This document shows positions 1-8,362 of a stretch of DNA of 64,000 bases, piece by piece. The first letter of the stretch is position 1; each line of letters begins with the position of its first letter. Under the pieces are notes generated by a model. That model made no database searches, was not told the DNA's origin, and saw nothing but the letters and a program-made list of their open reading frames with translations. Source of the DNA: Sphingopyxis sp. YR583 (lineage in GTDB: Bacteria > Pseudomonadota > Alphaproteobacteria > Sphingomonadales > Sphingomonadaceae). Where the stretch lies: NCBI RefSeq assembly GCF_900108295.1, contig NZ_FNWK01000001.1:2415001-2479000 (forward strand), given 5' to 3'. Made by a program: the position numbers and the translations under genes.

Positions 1-296
1 ACGGCGGCTGGTGCGGGGCCGCTTTCGCTCGTCGGCAGGGGCGCACCGAACAGGCGGCAGAGTTGCGCGAGCAGCCACCCCGCGCGAGACAGGCGCGTCC
101 ACACAATTTCCCCGCGATAGGTGGCAACCGCCGTTCCGGAGAGGGGCTTGGCGAAGCGGCGACGGACGTCTTCGGGAAGCGCGTCCCAAGCGGCGCGCGC
201 GACAAGGCGGCGGAAGCGATCGTCGGTGGTCGCATCGTCGCTTTCGTGCGCGGGAATGCCCTCGGTGTCGGCTACGCGCTTTGCTACGCCCCGCAT
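1..296 (-). CDS. DUF4166-like protein, 5' part only
   Basis: The frame is open from an ATG pair at 294-299 to the window edge, so only about the first 98 residues are visible. They include RFRRLVARAAWDALPEDV, then YRGEIVWTRLSRAG and LLAQLCRLFGAPLP. This resembles the start of DUF4166 domains, which have no known function; the match is from memory. AGGAGG lies 3 bases before the first ATG and 6 before the second, so I prefer the second. The regulator at 307-882 ends about ten bases upstream, so the two are probably co-transcribed and the regulator may control this gene. The C-terminus is outside the window. Confidence 0.6.
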   Translation of the reverse strand, partial: MRGVAKRVADTEGIPAHESDDATTDDRFRRLVARAAWDALPEDVRRRFAKPLSGTAVATYRGEIVWTRLSRAGWLLAQLCRLFGAPLPTSESGPAPAA

Positions 297-306
297 CATT
301 GACCTC

Positions 307-882
307 CTATCCGGCGTCCTTGCTCTTGCCCGGGCGCCAGTTGATCAGCTTCGTCACCCCGGCGCCGAGCTTGATCAGCCGCATCAGTGCGGGTTTGGGC
401 ACGTTCAGCATCTCGTCGTGCCAGCGACCCATCGTGGTGACGAAGTCGAGCATATCGGCGAGGCGTGCCTTGGCCTCGCCGCTCAATTGCGGATCGCCTG
501 CCGCGCGCGCGACACATGCCTTCAATGCCGCCTCGGCGGGATCGATCTCGCGGGCCTTGCGACCTGCGGCGATCCGCGTGACCATTTCCCATATGTCCTT
601 TTCGGCGGTGAAATGGTCGCGCCGGTCGCCGAGCAAGGGGACTCGTTCGATCAGCCGCCAGCCGAGCAGCTCCTTGATCGAATTGGACACGTTCGAACGT
701 GCAAGCCCGAGCATCTCTGCGATGTCTTCGGCAGGGAGCGGATGGTCGGAAATGAAGAGCAGCGCATGGATCTGCGCCACCGACCGGTTGACGCCCCACT
801 GGCCGCCGAGATTGCCCCAATGGAGAATGAACTCGGTCGCGGCGGGTGACAGTTTCGATGTATGTTCGGTAATTTCTGTCAT
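307..882 (-). CDS. GbsR/MarR-family transcriptional regulator
   Basis: A 191-residue winged-helix DNA-binding protein. After WGVNRSVAQIHALLF it has the helix-turn-helix part PLPAEDIAEMLGLARSNVSN and the wing LIERVPLLGDRRDHF, which is the GbsR-like branch of the MarR superfamily. The C-terminal half is helical and probably forms the dimer. A longer frame starts at ATG 930, but a promoter (889-917) lies inside that extension and would start transcription at about the ATG at 882. That suggests a leaderless message beginning MTEITEH. A palindrome (872-891) overlaps this start, so self-repression is likely. It precedes the DUF4166-like gene. The ligand is unknown. Confidence 0.8.
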   Translation of the reverse strand: MTEITEHTSKLSPAATEFILHWGNLGGQWGVNRSVAQIHALLFISDHPLPAEDIAEMLGLARSNVSNSIKELLGWRLIERVPLLGDRRDHFTAEKDIWEMVTRIAAGRKAREIDPAEAALKACVARAAGDPQLSGEAKARLADMLDFVTTMGRWHDEMLNVPKPALMRLIKLGAGVTKLINWRPGKSKDAG

Positions 883-891
883 AACAGAAAT
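872..891. promoter_or_regulatory. palindromic operator over the regulator start
   Basis: A perfect 8-4-8 inverted repeat: ATTTCTGT, four bases, ACAGAAAT. It covers the start codon at 882 and the likely transcription start, and touches the -10 element. Its size and place fit a dimeric MarR/GbsR operator that blocks its own promoter. The divergent gene at 996 may also be affected. Binding by this regulator is inference. Confidence 0.6.
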
Positions 892-917
892 ATCGGATAT
901 AACGGATCCTGTGTCAA
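889..917 (-). promoter_or_regulatory. sigma70-type promoter of the GbsR-like regulator, probably leaderless
   Basis: On the minus strand TTGACA (917-912) is followed by a 17-base spacer and GATATT (894-889). Six bases later comes the ATG at 882, so the expected transcription start falls on or next to the start codon. No Shine-Dalgarno sequence precedes this ATG or the alternative ATG at 930. Confidence 0.6.
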
Positions 918-995
918 TCGCCTCGATCATCTCGGAGGAGTCGCCTTTACGAGATGTTGATGATCGCGCGCTATCTTCGTCTCCGGGGAAGGCCG

Positions 996-1484
996 ATGAA
1001 ACGATTGATCATTCTGTCATTGCTGGCCGCGCCGACTGCGGCTCTGGCCTGTCCGCCGCTTAACGTGCACCCCAAAGCAGTTGCGCAACGCGAGGAGGAT
1101 TTCCGGGCACAGGTAGGCGGTGCAAAGGCGATCGTTTATGCTGTGGTCGAGCGTTCGATCACGACGGCGAAGCAGGGTATCGGTACGCTTCGCATCCTGC
1201 ATGTTTACAGAGGTGATATGGCAGTCGGCGAGCGCGTCGAAATGCGTTATGCCATCACCATTCCTCGGTGTCCGGCCTATGTCCCCAAGGATTACGTGTT
1301 TTCTCAGGATCGAGGCACATATGGTGTCGTGCTGATACCCGATGGCGTCCAAGGGGTGCCGCTTCCTTTTACCGGCTTTCAGGGCCGGACACGGGTAGAC
1401 TACATGATCAGCCGCGGATTGATCGTGAGCGCACAAGGTGTCGCGCCATCGCCGTCGGATCCTGTTCCGCCTTATTTCCAGTGA
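996..1484 (+). CDS. small exported protein of unknown function
   Basis: The frame can begin at 954, but GGAAGG just before ATG 996 and a clean signal peptide (MKRLIILSLLAAPTAALA, then CPPL) mark 996 as the start. The product is 162 residues. A cysteine directly follows the predicted cleavage site, but ALAC is a poor lipobox, so a soluble periplasmic form is likelier. The mature part has no motif I recognise; two further features are PRCPAYVPKDYVF and an end rich in proline. It is divergent from the GbsR-like regulator with about 110 bases between the starts. Function unknown. Confidence 0.6.
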   Translation: MKRLIILSLLAAPTAALACPPLNVHPKAVAQREEDFRAQVGGAKAIVYAVVERSITTAKQGIGTLRILHVYRGDMAVGERVEMRYAITIPRCPAYVPKDYVFSQDRGTYGVVLIPDGVQGVPLPFTGFQGRTRVDYMISRGLIVSAQGVAPSPSDPVPPYFQ

Positions 1485-1491
1485 TGACGAC

Positions 1492-1531
1492 AAAATGAAA
1501 AAGGGCGGCCATCCTTTCGGACGCCGCCCTT
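1492..1531 (-). terminator. rho-independent terminator of the rpsM-rpsK-rpoA-rplQ operon
   Basis: Read on the minus strand, a perfect 9-bp stem (AAGGGCGGC / GCCGCCCTT, arms 1523-1531 and 1501-1509) is followed by TTTTTCATTTT. It lies 25 bases after the rplQ stop. It also lies just downstream of the convergent gene ending at 1484 and may serve both. Confidence 0.85.
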
Positions 1532-1555
1532 GATCCTGTGTCGCTGAAAGCGCGC

Positions 1556-1978
1556 TTATGCGGCTTCGACCTCGTCGTCATACTGTTCGACCGGGCCCGA
1601 ATCCTGGCCCTTGGCATCGACGTCGCGATCGACGAATTCGATGACGGCCATCGGAGCCGCGTCCGAGGCGCGGATGCCGGCCTTGATGATGCGGGTGTAG
1701 CCGCCGTTGCGGTCCTTGTAACGTTCGGCGAGGACGTCGAACAGCTTCTTGAGCTGCGTGTCGTCGAGCAGGCGGCTGTTCGCGAGGCGGCGGTTGGCGA
1801 GGCCACCGCGCTTGGCGAGGGTCACCAGCTTTTCGACATAGGGACGCAGTTCCTTCGCCTTGGCGACGGTCGTCGTGATCTGCTCATGCTTGATGAGCGA
1901 AGCCGACATGTTGCGGAACAGGGCCGTGCGATGCGCGCTCGTGCGCTGAAGCTTCCGGCCACCCGATTTATGACGCAT
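1556..1978 (-). CDS. rplQ: 50S ribosomal protein L17
   Basis: A 140-residue protein of the large ribosomal subunit. The start [17 protein letters not shown] and the later [14 protein letters not shown] region are typical of L17. The C-terminal tail is acidic (ends DDEVEAA), as in several alphaproteobacteria. It is the last gene of the alpha operon, 147 bases after rpoA, a gap that holds two strong hairpins. A terminator follows. Confidence 0.97.
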   Translation of the reverse strand: MRHKSGGRKLQRTSAHRTALFRNMSASLIKHEQITTTVAKAKELRPYVEKLVTLAKRGGLANRRLANSRLLDDTQLKKLFDVLAERYKDRNGGYTRIIKAGIRASDAAPMAVIEFVDRDVDAKGQDSGPVEQYDDEVEAA

Positions 1979-2019
1979 AATCCATTCCTTCGTTTGTCAG
2001 AGGGGCCGTTTAGCGGGTT

Positions 2020-2044
2020 CCCATCAAAGTAGTACTTTGATGGG
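2020..2044. repeat. 25-bp palindrome in the rpoA-rplQ gap
   Basis: Twelve-base arms (CCCATCAAAGTA and its complement TACTTTGATGGG) surround a single G. It lies about 42 bases upstream of the rplQ start. In RNA it could not close without opening a few central pairs, so it may instead be a DNA site. Confidence 0.7.
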
Positions 2045-2099
2045 GCCCTTCTGGTACCCCAAGCCAGGTCGATTGCGGGCCGACCCATTCCCGTTGGTG

Positions 2100-2119
2100 G
2101 CCCCGGCCGAAGCCGGGGC
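2100..2119 (-). terminator. GC hairpin with UUCG loop after rpoA
   Basis: An 8-bp stem GCCCCGGC / GCCGGGGC with a TTCG loop on the transcribed strand, 6 bases after the rpoA stop. There is no T-run, so it is unlikely to terminate fully. It could stabilise the 3' end of a processed rpoA message or cause partial termination before rplQ. Confidence 0.5.
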
Positions 2120-2125
2120 GCAAGA

Positions 2126-3184
2126 TCAGCCGAGAAGTTCCTGTTCGAGCTTCTTGGCCATTTCCTCGATGTTTTCCGGCGGCCAGCCGGGGATGTCCAT
2201 GCCGAGGCGCAGGCCCATTGACGACAGCACTTCCTTGATTTCGTTCAAGGACTTGCGGCCGAAGTTTGGCGTGCGAAGCATTTCGGCTTCGGTCTTCTGA
2301 ACGAGATCACCGATATAGATGATGTTGTCGTTCTTGAGGCAGTTCGCCGAGCGGACCGACAGTTCGAGCTCGTCGACCTTCTTGAGAAGGAAGCGGTTGA
2401 GCTGATTGACGTCCGACTCGTCGGCGGTGGTCGATGGAGCCGCCATGCCGATCATGCCGCTGTCGTTCATCGCTTCTTCGAAGTGGACGAAGACCTGGAG
2501 CTGGTCCTGGAGGATGCGCGCGGCGTAAGCGACGGCGTCTTCCGGGGTCACCGTGCCGTCGGTTTCGACGGTCAGGTTCAGCTTGTCATAGTCCAGTTCC
2601 TGACCGATGCGGGCATTGTCGACCTTGTAGGCGACCTGACGCACGGGCGAGTAAAGCGAGTCGACCGGGATCAGGCCGATCGGCGCGTCGATCGGACGGT
2701 TTGCGGTCGCGGGAACATAGCCCTTGCCGGTGTCGGCAACGAGTTCCATGTTCAGCGTCGCACCATCGTCGAGGTGGCAGATGACGTGGTTCGGGTTCAT
2801 CACCTTGATGTCTCCCGACACCATGATGTCGCCGGCCTTGACGGTCGCGGGACCGGTCGCCGAAAGCTGAAGACGCTTCGGGCCTTCGCCTTCCATCTTG
2901 AGCGCGATCTGCTTCACGTTGAGGACGATGTCGGTGACATCTTCACGCACGCCGGCGAGGCTCGAGAATTCGTGGAGCACGTTCTCGATCTTGATCGACG
3001 TGATAGCCGCACCCTGGAGCGACGAGAGCAATACGCGACGCAGCGCGTTGCCGAGCGTCAGGCCAAAGCCGCGCTCGAGCGGTTCGGCGACGAAGGTCGC
3101 CTTGCGCTTGCCGTCGCTGCCAGCCTTGATTTCCAGGTTGCTGGGCTTCTTCAATTCCTGCCAGTTCCGGATATTGACAGTCAT
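2126..3184 (-). CDS. rpoA: DNA-directed RNA polymerase subunit alpha
   Basis: A 352-residue alpha subunit. The N-terminal domain (dimerisation, contacts beta and beta') includes [22 protein letters not shown]. The C-terminal domain (binds UP elements and activators) includes [15 protein letters not shown] and [16 protein letters not shown]. The frame is open 47 codons upstream, but the conserved start MTVNIRNWQ is at 3184; the extension is just the rpsK-rpoA gap. It lies between rpsK and rplQ, as in most bacteria. Confidence 0.98.
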   Translation of the reverse strand: MTVNIRNWQELKKPSNLEIKAGSDGKRKATFVAEPLERGFGLTLGNALRRVLLSSLQGAAITSIKIENVLHEFSSLAGVREDVTDIVLNVKQIALKMEGEGPKRLQLSATGPATVKAGDIMVSGDIKVMNPNHVICHLDDGATLNMELVADTGKGYVPATANRPIDAPIGLIPVDSLYSPVRQVAYKVDNARIGQELDYDKLNLTVETDGTVTPEDAVAYAARILQDQLQVFVHFEEAMNDSGMIGMAAPSTTADESDVNQLNRFLLKKVDELELSVRSANCLKNDNIIYIGDLVQKTEAEMLRTPNFGRKSLNEIKEVLSSMGLRLGMDIPGWPPENIEEMAKKLEQELLG

Positions 3185-3290
3185 AGACTTCCCTTTGCTT
3201 TGGGCGGGACGGGCAGGGGTCGGCTTGCCAGTCCAGCGAGGATTTTTGCGCGGACGGCGCCCCGATAGTGGGGCGCGTCCGAAAATGTCG

Positions 3291-3680
3291 TCAGACGCGG
3301 CGGCGCTTGGCCGGGCGGACGCCATTGTGCGGGATCGGCGTCACGTCGCGGATCGACGTGATGTGGAAACCGACCGCCTGCAGGGCGCGCAGAGCCGATT
3401 CACGGCCAGCGCCGGGGCCCTTGACTTCGACTTCGAGCGTGCGGACGCCATGTTCGGCGGCCTTCTTGCCCGCGTCTTCGGCGCAAACCTGCGCGGCATA
3501 CGGGGTCGACTTGCGGCTTCCCTTGAAGCCCATCATGCCGGCGCTCGACCAGGCAATCGCATTGCCCTGTGCGTCGGTGATGGTGATCATCGTGTTGTTG
3601 AAGGTCGCGTTGACGTGGGCGACGCCCGACGAGATGTTCTTGCGTTCGCGCCGACGAAGGCGCTGCGGTTCACGAGCCAT
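3291..3680 (-). CDS. rpsK: 30S ribosomal protein S11
   Basis: A 129-residue platform protein of the small subunit. Typical stretches are [40 protein letters not shown] and the C-terminal [16 protein letters not shown]. It lies between rpsM and rpoA in the alpha operon. Confidence 0.98.
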   Translation of the reverse strand: MAREPQRLRRRERKNISSGVAHVNATFNNTMITITDAQGNAIAWSSAGMMGFKGSRKSTPYAAQVCAEDAGKKAAEHGVRTLEVEVKGPGAGRESALRALQAVGFHITSIRDVTPIPHNGVRPAKRRRV

Positions 3681-3780
3681 GATATAATCCTGTCCTAATC
3701 CTGAATGGCCGGTGGCGGGCGTTGGCCGCTGCCCCGGCTGGGGAAATAAGGAAGCGCGCCCGGATGGACGCGCTCAGACC

Positions 3781-4149
3781 TTATTTCTTCTTGCCGGCGA
3801 TCGCCTTGGCCTTGCCCTTGCGGGTGCGCGCATTGGTGTGCGTGCGCTGGCCACGGACCGGAAGGCCCTTGCGATGACGCAGGCCGCGATAGCAGGCGAG
3901 GTCCATCAGGCGCTTGATGTTCATCGCCGTGTTGCGGCGAAGATCACCCTCGACCGTGTGGTCGGCGTCGAGCGTTTCACGGATCTGCAGGATTTCGGCA
4001 TCCGAAAGATCCTGAACGCGGCGCGTGTGGTCGATGCCGAGCTTGTCGGCGATGTCGATCGCGCTCTTGCGGCCGATGCCGTGGATATAGGTGAGCGCGA
4101 TGATCACGCGCTTGTTGGTGGGCAAGTTGACGCCCGCGATACGTGCCAT
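3781..4149 (-). CDS. rpsM: 30S ribosomal protein S13
   Basis: A 122-residue protein of the head of the small subunit, contacting the P-site tRNA. It starts [15 protein letters not shown]; the open frame upstream to 4200 is leader sequence, and an AGGAG lies before ATG 4149. [21 protein letters not shown] is the conserved basic end. It is the first gene of this operon here; secY and adk, often upstream in alphaproteobacteria, are not in this position. Confidence 0.97.
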   Translation of the reverse strand: MARIAGVNLPTNKRVIIALTYIHGIGRKSAIDIADKLGIDHTRRVQDLSDAEILQIRETLDADHTVEGDLRRNTAMNIKRLMDLACYRGLRHRKGLPVRGQRTHTNARTRKGKAKAIAGKKK

Positions 4150-4285
4150 TGGTAACTTTCTCCTGCTCCACAGGGCCGCAGGCAAACGGCCCCATCTCAA
4201 AGCGTCTGAATTTCCAACGCAAAAAACGGACCACGATGCGCATGCGAGCGCTTCGCCGTCCGGTCAGGCTGTCGGAATGCTCGCG

Positions 4286-4314
4286 CAGTTAGGGTGAGTC
4301 GCCCCGAAAGTCAA
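4286..4314 (-). promoter_or_regulatory. probable promoter of the rpsM operon
   Basis: On the minus strand TTGACT (4314-4309), a 17-base spacer and TAACTG (4291-4286). The -35 is strong and the -10 weak by the E. coli rule, but CCTAAC resembles the looser alphaproteobacterial -10. It would give a leader of about 130 bases before rpsM. The rest of the 200-base gap shows no gene. Confidence 0.45.
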
Positions 4315-4349
4315 GCGAACTGCGGTGGATTGCGTGTCGGAACGGCTGG

Positions 4350-5141
4350 TCACGAATGCGATGTAAGTGCGACCGCGCGATCGCGCAAGCGGTCGACGAC
4401 CGCCGCATGAATCCCCGGCGCGCAGGCGATGACGCCAAAGGCCTGCGCGCGAGGCGTATTGAACTTCAGCGCATCACCGAAGGCGTCGGTAACGGTCGCC
4501 CCCGCCTCACTTGCGATGAGCGCGGCGGCGGCGACGTCCCATTCGAATCCCCATCGCAACGTCGCGACGAGGTCGGCGCGGTCGTCGGCGACGAGCGCCA
4601 TGCGGAGCGCGATGCTGTTCGGCTTGGTCACGACGACCAGATCGTTATCGACCTTTGGCAGCGCATCGGCTGGAACGCGCGATCCCGGAAACTGTGTGCG
4701 CTGGCTCGCGCGAAGGGTCTCGCCGTTGAGCAGTGCGCCCTGGCCCTTTTGCGCTACCCATAATTCGTCGAGCGCGGGCGCGTAGAGGATACCGAACTCG
4801 GGCGTGCCGTCGATCACCAGCGCGACCGACACGCACCAGCCGGGGCGGCCGCGAATGAAGTCGCGGGTTCCGTCGATCGGGTCGACGCACCACATCGCGC
4901 GGCACGACAGGCGAGCCTCATTGTCCGCGGTCTCTTCGGAGAGCCACCCAGCTTCGGGCGCCATCGCGCCGAGCACGGCCTTCAGCCGTGCATCGACCGC
5001 GAGATCGACGTCGCTAACGGGATTGTCGTGCGACTTGTTCCAGACATTGACCGCTTGCCCCTCGCCGCGCCAGCGCGCCATCGCCATGTCGCCGACTTCG
5101 CGCGTCGCAGCGATCGCGGCTTCGAGGTTGCGGCCGAGCAT
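4350..5141 (-). CDS. inositol monophosphatase / CysQ-like phosphatase
   Basis: A 263-residue enzyme of the FIG superfamily, magnesium-dependent phosphomonoesterases. The metal-binding residues are in WLSEETADNE, CVDPIDGTRDF (the DPIDGT motif) and EWDVAAAALIASEAGA. Candidate substrates are 3'-phosphoadenosine 5'-phosphate (CysQ), histidinol phosphate or inositol phosphate; sequence alone does not decide. It starts ten bases after pmbA with AGGA ahead of the ATG, so the two are co-transcribed. Confidence 0.85.
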   Translation of the reverse strand: MLGRNLEAAIAATREVGDMAMARWRGEGQAVNVWNKSHDNPVSDVDLAVDARLKAVLGAMAPEAGWLSEETADNEARLSCRAMWCVDPIDGTRDFIRGRPGWCVSVALVIDGTPEFGILYAPALDELWVAQKGQGALLNGETLRASQRTQFPGSRVPADALPKVDNDLVVVTKPNSIALRMALVADDRADLVATLRWGFEWDVAAAALIASEAGATVTDAFGDALKFNTPRAQAFGVIACAPGIHAAVVDRLRDRAVALTSHS

Positions 5142-5151
5142 TGCCGTGGTC

Positions 5152-6495
5152 CTAGCTCGACGCGACGGTCATACCGTCGATGCGCAGCGTCGGCGCGTTG
5201 GTGCCGTGCCGGAATTCCAGATTGTTCGCAGGGATCAGCGCGGCGAACATATCGACCAGATTGCCGGCGATCGTGAATTCCGCGATCGGCCCGGCGAGCG
5301 CACCGTGACGGATCAGGAAGCCCGAGGCGCCGCGGCTGTAATCGCCGGTGACCGGGTTGACGCCGTGGCCTATTAGTTCGGTGATGTAGACGCCGACGGT
5401 GATGCCTTCCATCAGCGCCGCGGGCGTCGCGCTGCCTGCCGCGAGATGCAGGTTGCTGGCGCCGACGCCCGATGCGCCGCCGCCGCGGCTGGCGTGGCCA
5501 GTCGGGGTCAGGCCGAGCTGTTTGGCCGATGCGGTGTCGAGAAGCCAGCCGGTGATCTTGCCATCGGCAACGATGTCGCGTGCCGCGGTCGGCAGGCCCT
5601 CGCCGTCGAAAGCGCGGCTGCGCAGGCCGCGCAGACGGTGGGGTTCGTCGCGGATGACGATGCTGCTGTCGAACAGCATCTGGTCTTCCTTGCCGAGCAG
5701 GAAGCTCGTCCCGCGCGCGATCGCGGGTCCGGCGATCGCGCCGAGCAGGTGGCCGATGATGCCGCCGCTGATCCGCGGGTCGAGGATGACGGGAAGCTTG
5801 CCGTTCGGCGCCTTGCCGGGATTGAGGCGCGCGACCGCGCGGGTGCCGGCGCGCGCACCGATCTCGCCCGTGCTTTCGAGGTCGGAGAAATGATGTGCGC
5901 TGTGCCAGCCATAGTCGCGCTGCATGTTCGCGCCTTCGCCCGCGATGACGCTCGCCGACAGGCTGTGGCCGCTCGAACCATAGCCGCCCGCAAAGCCGTG
6001 GCTGGTCGCGAGCGCGAAGCGGGTACGGCTGTGGCTCGCGCTGCCGCCTTCGCTGTTGGTAACCCCCGCGACGGCGCGCGCGGCTTCCTCGACCGCCAGC
6101 GCGGCCTCGCGCAGTGCGGCGGGATCGGCTTCGCTTCCATCGTCGAGGTCGAAATCGGGAATTGGTCCCTTGGACAGCAGCTCTTCGGGGGCGAGGCCGG
6201 CATAGGGATCCTCGGGCGCCTCGCGCGCCATCGCGACGCAGCGTTCGACCAGCTTGGCGAGTTCGCCCGCGTCCATGTCGGCAGTCGACACGCTCGCGCT
6301 GCGCTGGCCGACGAAGACGCGGAGCGAAATATCCTGCCCCTCCGACCGCTCGACATCCTCGAGCGCGCCAAGCCGCATCGAGACCGAGGTCGCGGCATTG
6401 CAATAATAGAGCGCGTCGGCGGCATCGGCGCCAGCCTTGGTCGCGGCGTCGCACAGCATCTGCGCGCGGTCGAGGGCTTCGGAAACGGTCAGCAT
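5152..6495 (-). CDS. pmbA: TldD/PmbA-family metalloprotease, PmbA subunit
   Basis: A 447-residue protein of the PmbA/TldE family. With TldD it forms a protease that degrades unfolded peptides and is needed for microcin B17 maturation and CcdA turnover in E. coli; in that complex PmbA lacks the catalytic zinc site. The N-terminal region has ISLRVFVGQRSASVSTAD, the middle LPVILDPRISGGIIGHLLGA, and the C-terminal GVNPVTGDYSRGASGFLI and IAGNL, all typical. tldD is not in the window. It is followed by the phosphatase at 4350. Confidence 0.93.
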   Translation of the reverse strand: MLTVSEALDRAQMLCDAATKAGADAADALYYCNAATSVSMRLGALEDVERSEGQDISLRVFVGQRSASVSTADMDAGELAKLVERCVAMAREAPEDPYAGLAPEELLSKGPIPDFDLDDGSEADPAALREAALAVEEAARAVAGVTNSEGGSASHSRTRFALATSHGFAGGYGSSGHSLSASVIAGEGANMQRDYGWHSAHHFSDLESTGEIGARAGTRAVARLNPGKAPNGKLPVILDPRISGGIIGHLLGAIAGPAIARGTSFLLGKEDQMLFDSSIVIRDEPHRLRGLRSRAFDGEGLPTAARDIVADGKITGWLLDTASAKQLGLTPTGHASRGGGASGVGASNLHLAAGSATPAALMEGITVGVYITELIGHGVNPVTGDYSRGASGFLIRHGALAGPIAEFTIAGNLVDMFAALIPANNLEFRHGTNAPTLRIDGMTVASS

Positions 6496-6546
6496 CCCCG
6501 CGCCCTATACGGCACGCGGGTCAGCGTCAAACCCGGCCAGGACGGC

Positions 6547-6945
6547 TTACTTGATGATCGCGGCGATCGCGTCGGTTGCGACGGTGGCGCTGCTGATCCA
6601 CAGGAAGGGCAGCGTCAGCGCGGCGACCCACAGGCGGCGGACGTCGCGGCGGAAGCGGGCATGAAGACCCCAGCTGGCGAGCGCCTGGCGGCTGAGCTTA
6701 TACCAATGCCGTTCGGTCGAGCGCGCGACGGGAAGCGCCAGCGCGAGCAACATGATCAGCGCGACGACGATGAAGGCCGACGGCGCTCCCGCGGCGACCG
6801 CGCCCATCACGAGCCAGATCTGAAGGGCGGCAAAAGCGAGGAGGGCGGCAGCGGCATGCCATGTCATCCGGCGACCAAGACTCCGTGCCGGCGGCACGCT
6901 GACGGTCGTGCGCCTCCACAGGCGCGGTCCAAATGTTGATGCCAT
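6547..6945 (-). CDS. small integral membrane protein of unknown function
   Basis: A 132-residue protein with hydrophobic helices at roughly residues 28-50, 56-75 and 107-127, and a basic loop (ARFRRDVRRLW) between the last two. GGGGG lies seven bases before ATG 6945. I do not recognise a family. It lies 51 bases upstream of pmbA on the same strand. The 213 bases upstream contain a possible -35 TTGACT at 7011-7006 and otherwise nothing I can name. Confidence 0.6.
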   Translation of the reverse strand: MASTFGPRLWRRTTVSVPPARSLGRRMTWHAAAALLAFAALQIWLVMGAVAAGAPSAFIVVALIMLLALALPVARSTERHWYKLSRQALASWGLHARFRRDVRRLWVAALTLPFLWISSATVATDAIAAIIK

Positions 6946-7158
6946 GTTACAGCCCCCTTAGGCTGGCGATTCCCAGAACCGCACGTTTTGCCCCAAAAAT
7001 TCCCAAGTCAAGACACTCTGCCAGCGATTCGTTAATTTTTGCACTCGGTTCGGCGCGGATTCGCAACTGAATCGCGCTAGGCCGCAAAAATGCTGCAATT
7101 TTGGCAGGATGTGCCGCCTTTTGGAGGCGGAAAAAGGGGTTTTCGGAAGGGAGGCGGA

Positions 7159-7764
7159 TTAGTGCTTCGGCGGGGTCGGAAGCGGCTGTGCGTCCGCCTC
7201 GTCGGGTGCGGTCGGCGCGGGGGCCTGGCCGCTGGCCTGACGTTCGAGTTCTTCTGCCGCCTTCTGCCGTTCGGCGAGTGCGCGTTCCTCGGCGACGACG
7301 GCGGCCTCGACTTCGTCCGCCGCAGCGTCGATGCCGGCGATGCGCTTCGCGCGTTCGTCGGCGATCATCGCCTGCCAGTCGGTCTTGTTCGCGGCCTGAC
7401 GTTCGGCCTTCGCACCCGCGACCAGCGCCTGCGTACAGCCGGTAAAGCCACCGAGCCCGGTCGGCGAGCAACTGTCGGTGCCGAAGCGGCCGACGCGTTC
7501 GAGCGCGACGACCTTGTTCGCCCAGGCTTCGTTTCGCACGTCGAGGGGGTTGCCGCGCAGCATCTCGGGAACGCGATAGCGCTCGGTTTCGGGCAGGCGG
7601 TTACAGACGACGATCTCGTCGGGGCTCGACTGTTCGCATTTGTCATTGCCGTAAACGATGACCTGATTGATCTTTTCGGCATCGACCGTCTGCTGCTGGG
7701 CCGCGGCGGGCATGGCGGCGGCGCTGCCGGCGAGGATCAGCGCGAACAGGGGGAGGCGGGTCAT
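7159..7764 (-). CDS. exported protein of unknown function
   Basis: A 201-residue protein with a signal peptide (MTRLPLFALILAGSAAAMPAAAQ). AAAGGA lies eight bases before ATG 7764, which I prefer to the ATG at 7773. Two cysteine pairs are likely disulphides: NDKCEQSSPDEIVVCNRLP and DSCSPTGLGGFTGCTQAL. Residues from about 130 are a charged alanine/glutamate-rich helix, probably coiled coil, then a proline-rich tail. The pattern DEIVVCGRLP-like is common in exported proteins of sphingomonads, but no function is known to me. Confidence 0.7.
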   Translation of the reverse strand: MTRLPLFALILAGSAAAMPAAAQQQTVDAEKINQVIVYGNDKCEQSSPDEIVVCNRLPETERYRVPEMLRGNPLDVRNEAWANKVVALERVGRFGTDSCSPTGLGGFTGCTQALVAGAKAERQAANKTDWQAMIADERAKRIAGIDAAADEVEAAVVAEERALAERQKAAEELERQASGQAPAPTAPDEADAQPLPTPPKH

Positions 7765-7843
7765 CTCGATCATCCTTTGTCAATTTGGTGCGGCTTGGCA
7801 CCGCGACCCTGCATCCGCCATGAACGGTGCGTGCGATAGTGTA

Positions 7844-8362
7844 TCAGATACGTTTCGACAGCGCGATGGCTGCACGGCAACCCGCGCGGATAGCGAAGCT
7901 CAAGATCGGGTAGCCCGGCGCGCTTTCGGCGCCCGCCGCGAGTGCGGCTTCCTTATGCTCGAGTTCCTCGGCGCGGAAATCTTCGACCGCGGCGCTGAGT
8001 TCGGGGTCGCTGTCGCCGAGTTCGTCGAGCTGGTCGCTGTAATGGCGATCGATCTCGGTCTCGACCGCCGCGGTGCACGCCATTGCGGCGCGCGGGCCCA
8101 TGGCGGCGGTCACGGCACCGAGGGCAAAACCCGCGACGTTCCAGAAGGGCTGTAGCGCGGTCGGGCGAACGCCGCGCTTGGCAATCATGTCGTCGAAGAA
8201 TTTGCGGTGACGCTCTTCCTGCTCGGCCATATGCGCGATCTCGCGCGCCATCGGATGGCGGTCGCCCATCACCGCGAGCTGGCCGGCATAGATGCGCGTC
8301 GCGCCATATTCGCCCGCCTGGTCGACGCGGATCATCGATGCGTTTTTACCAGCTTTGCTCAT
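7844..8362 (-). CDS. coq7: 2-polyprenyl-3-methyl-6-methoxy-1,4-benzoquinone monooxygenase (Coq7)
   Basis: A 172-residue di-iron enzyme that hydroxylates demethoxyubiquinone in the last hydroxylation step of ubiquinone synthesis. Iron-ligand motifs are visible: RVDQAGEYGA (Glu), MAEQEERHRKFFD (Glu..His), TAAVETEIDRHY (Glu) and FRAEELEHKEAAL (Glu..His). The start MSKAGKNASMIR overlaps the dsbB stop by four bases (ATGA), so translation is coupled. Sphingomonads make Q-10. Confidence 0.95.
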   Translation of the reverse strand: MSKAGKNASMIRVDQAGEYGATRIYAGQLAVMGDRHPMAREIAHMAEQEERHRKFFDDMIAKRGVRPTALQPFWNVAGFALGAVTAAMGPRAAMACTAAVETEIDRHYSDQLDELGDSDPELSAAVEDFRAEELEHKEAALAAGAESAPGYPILSFAIRAGCRAAIALSKRI

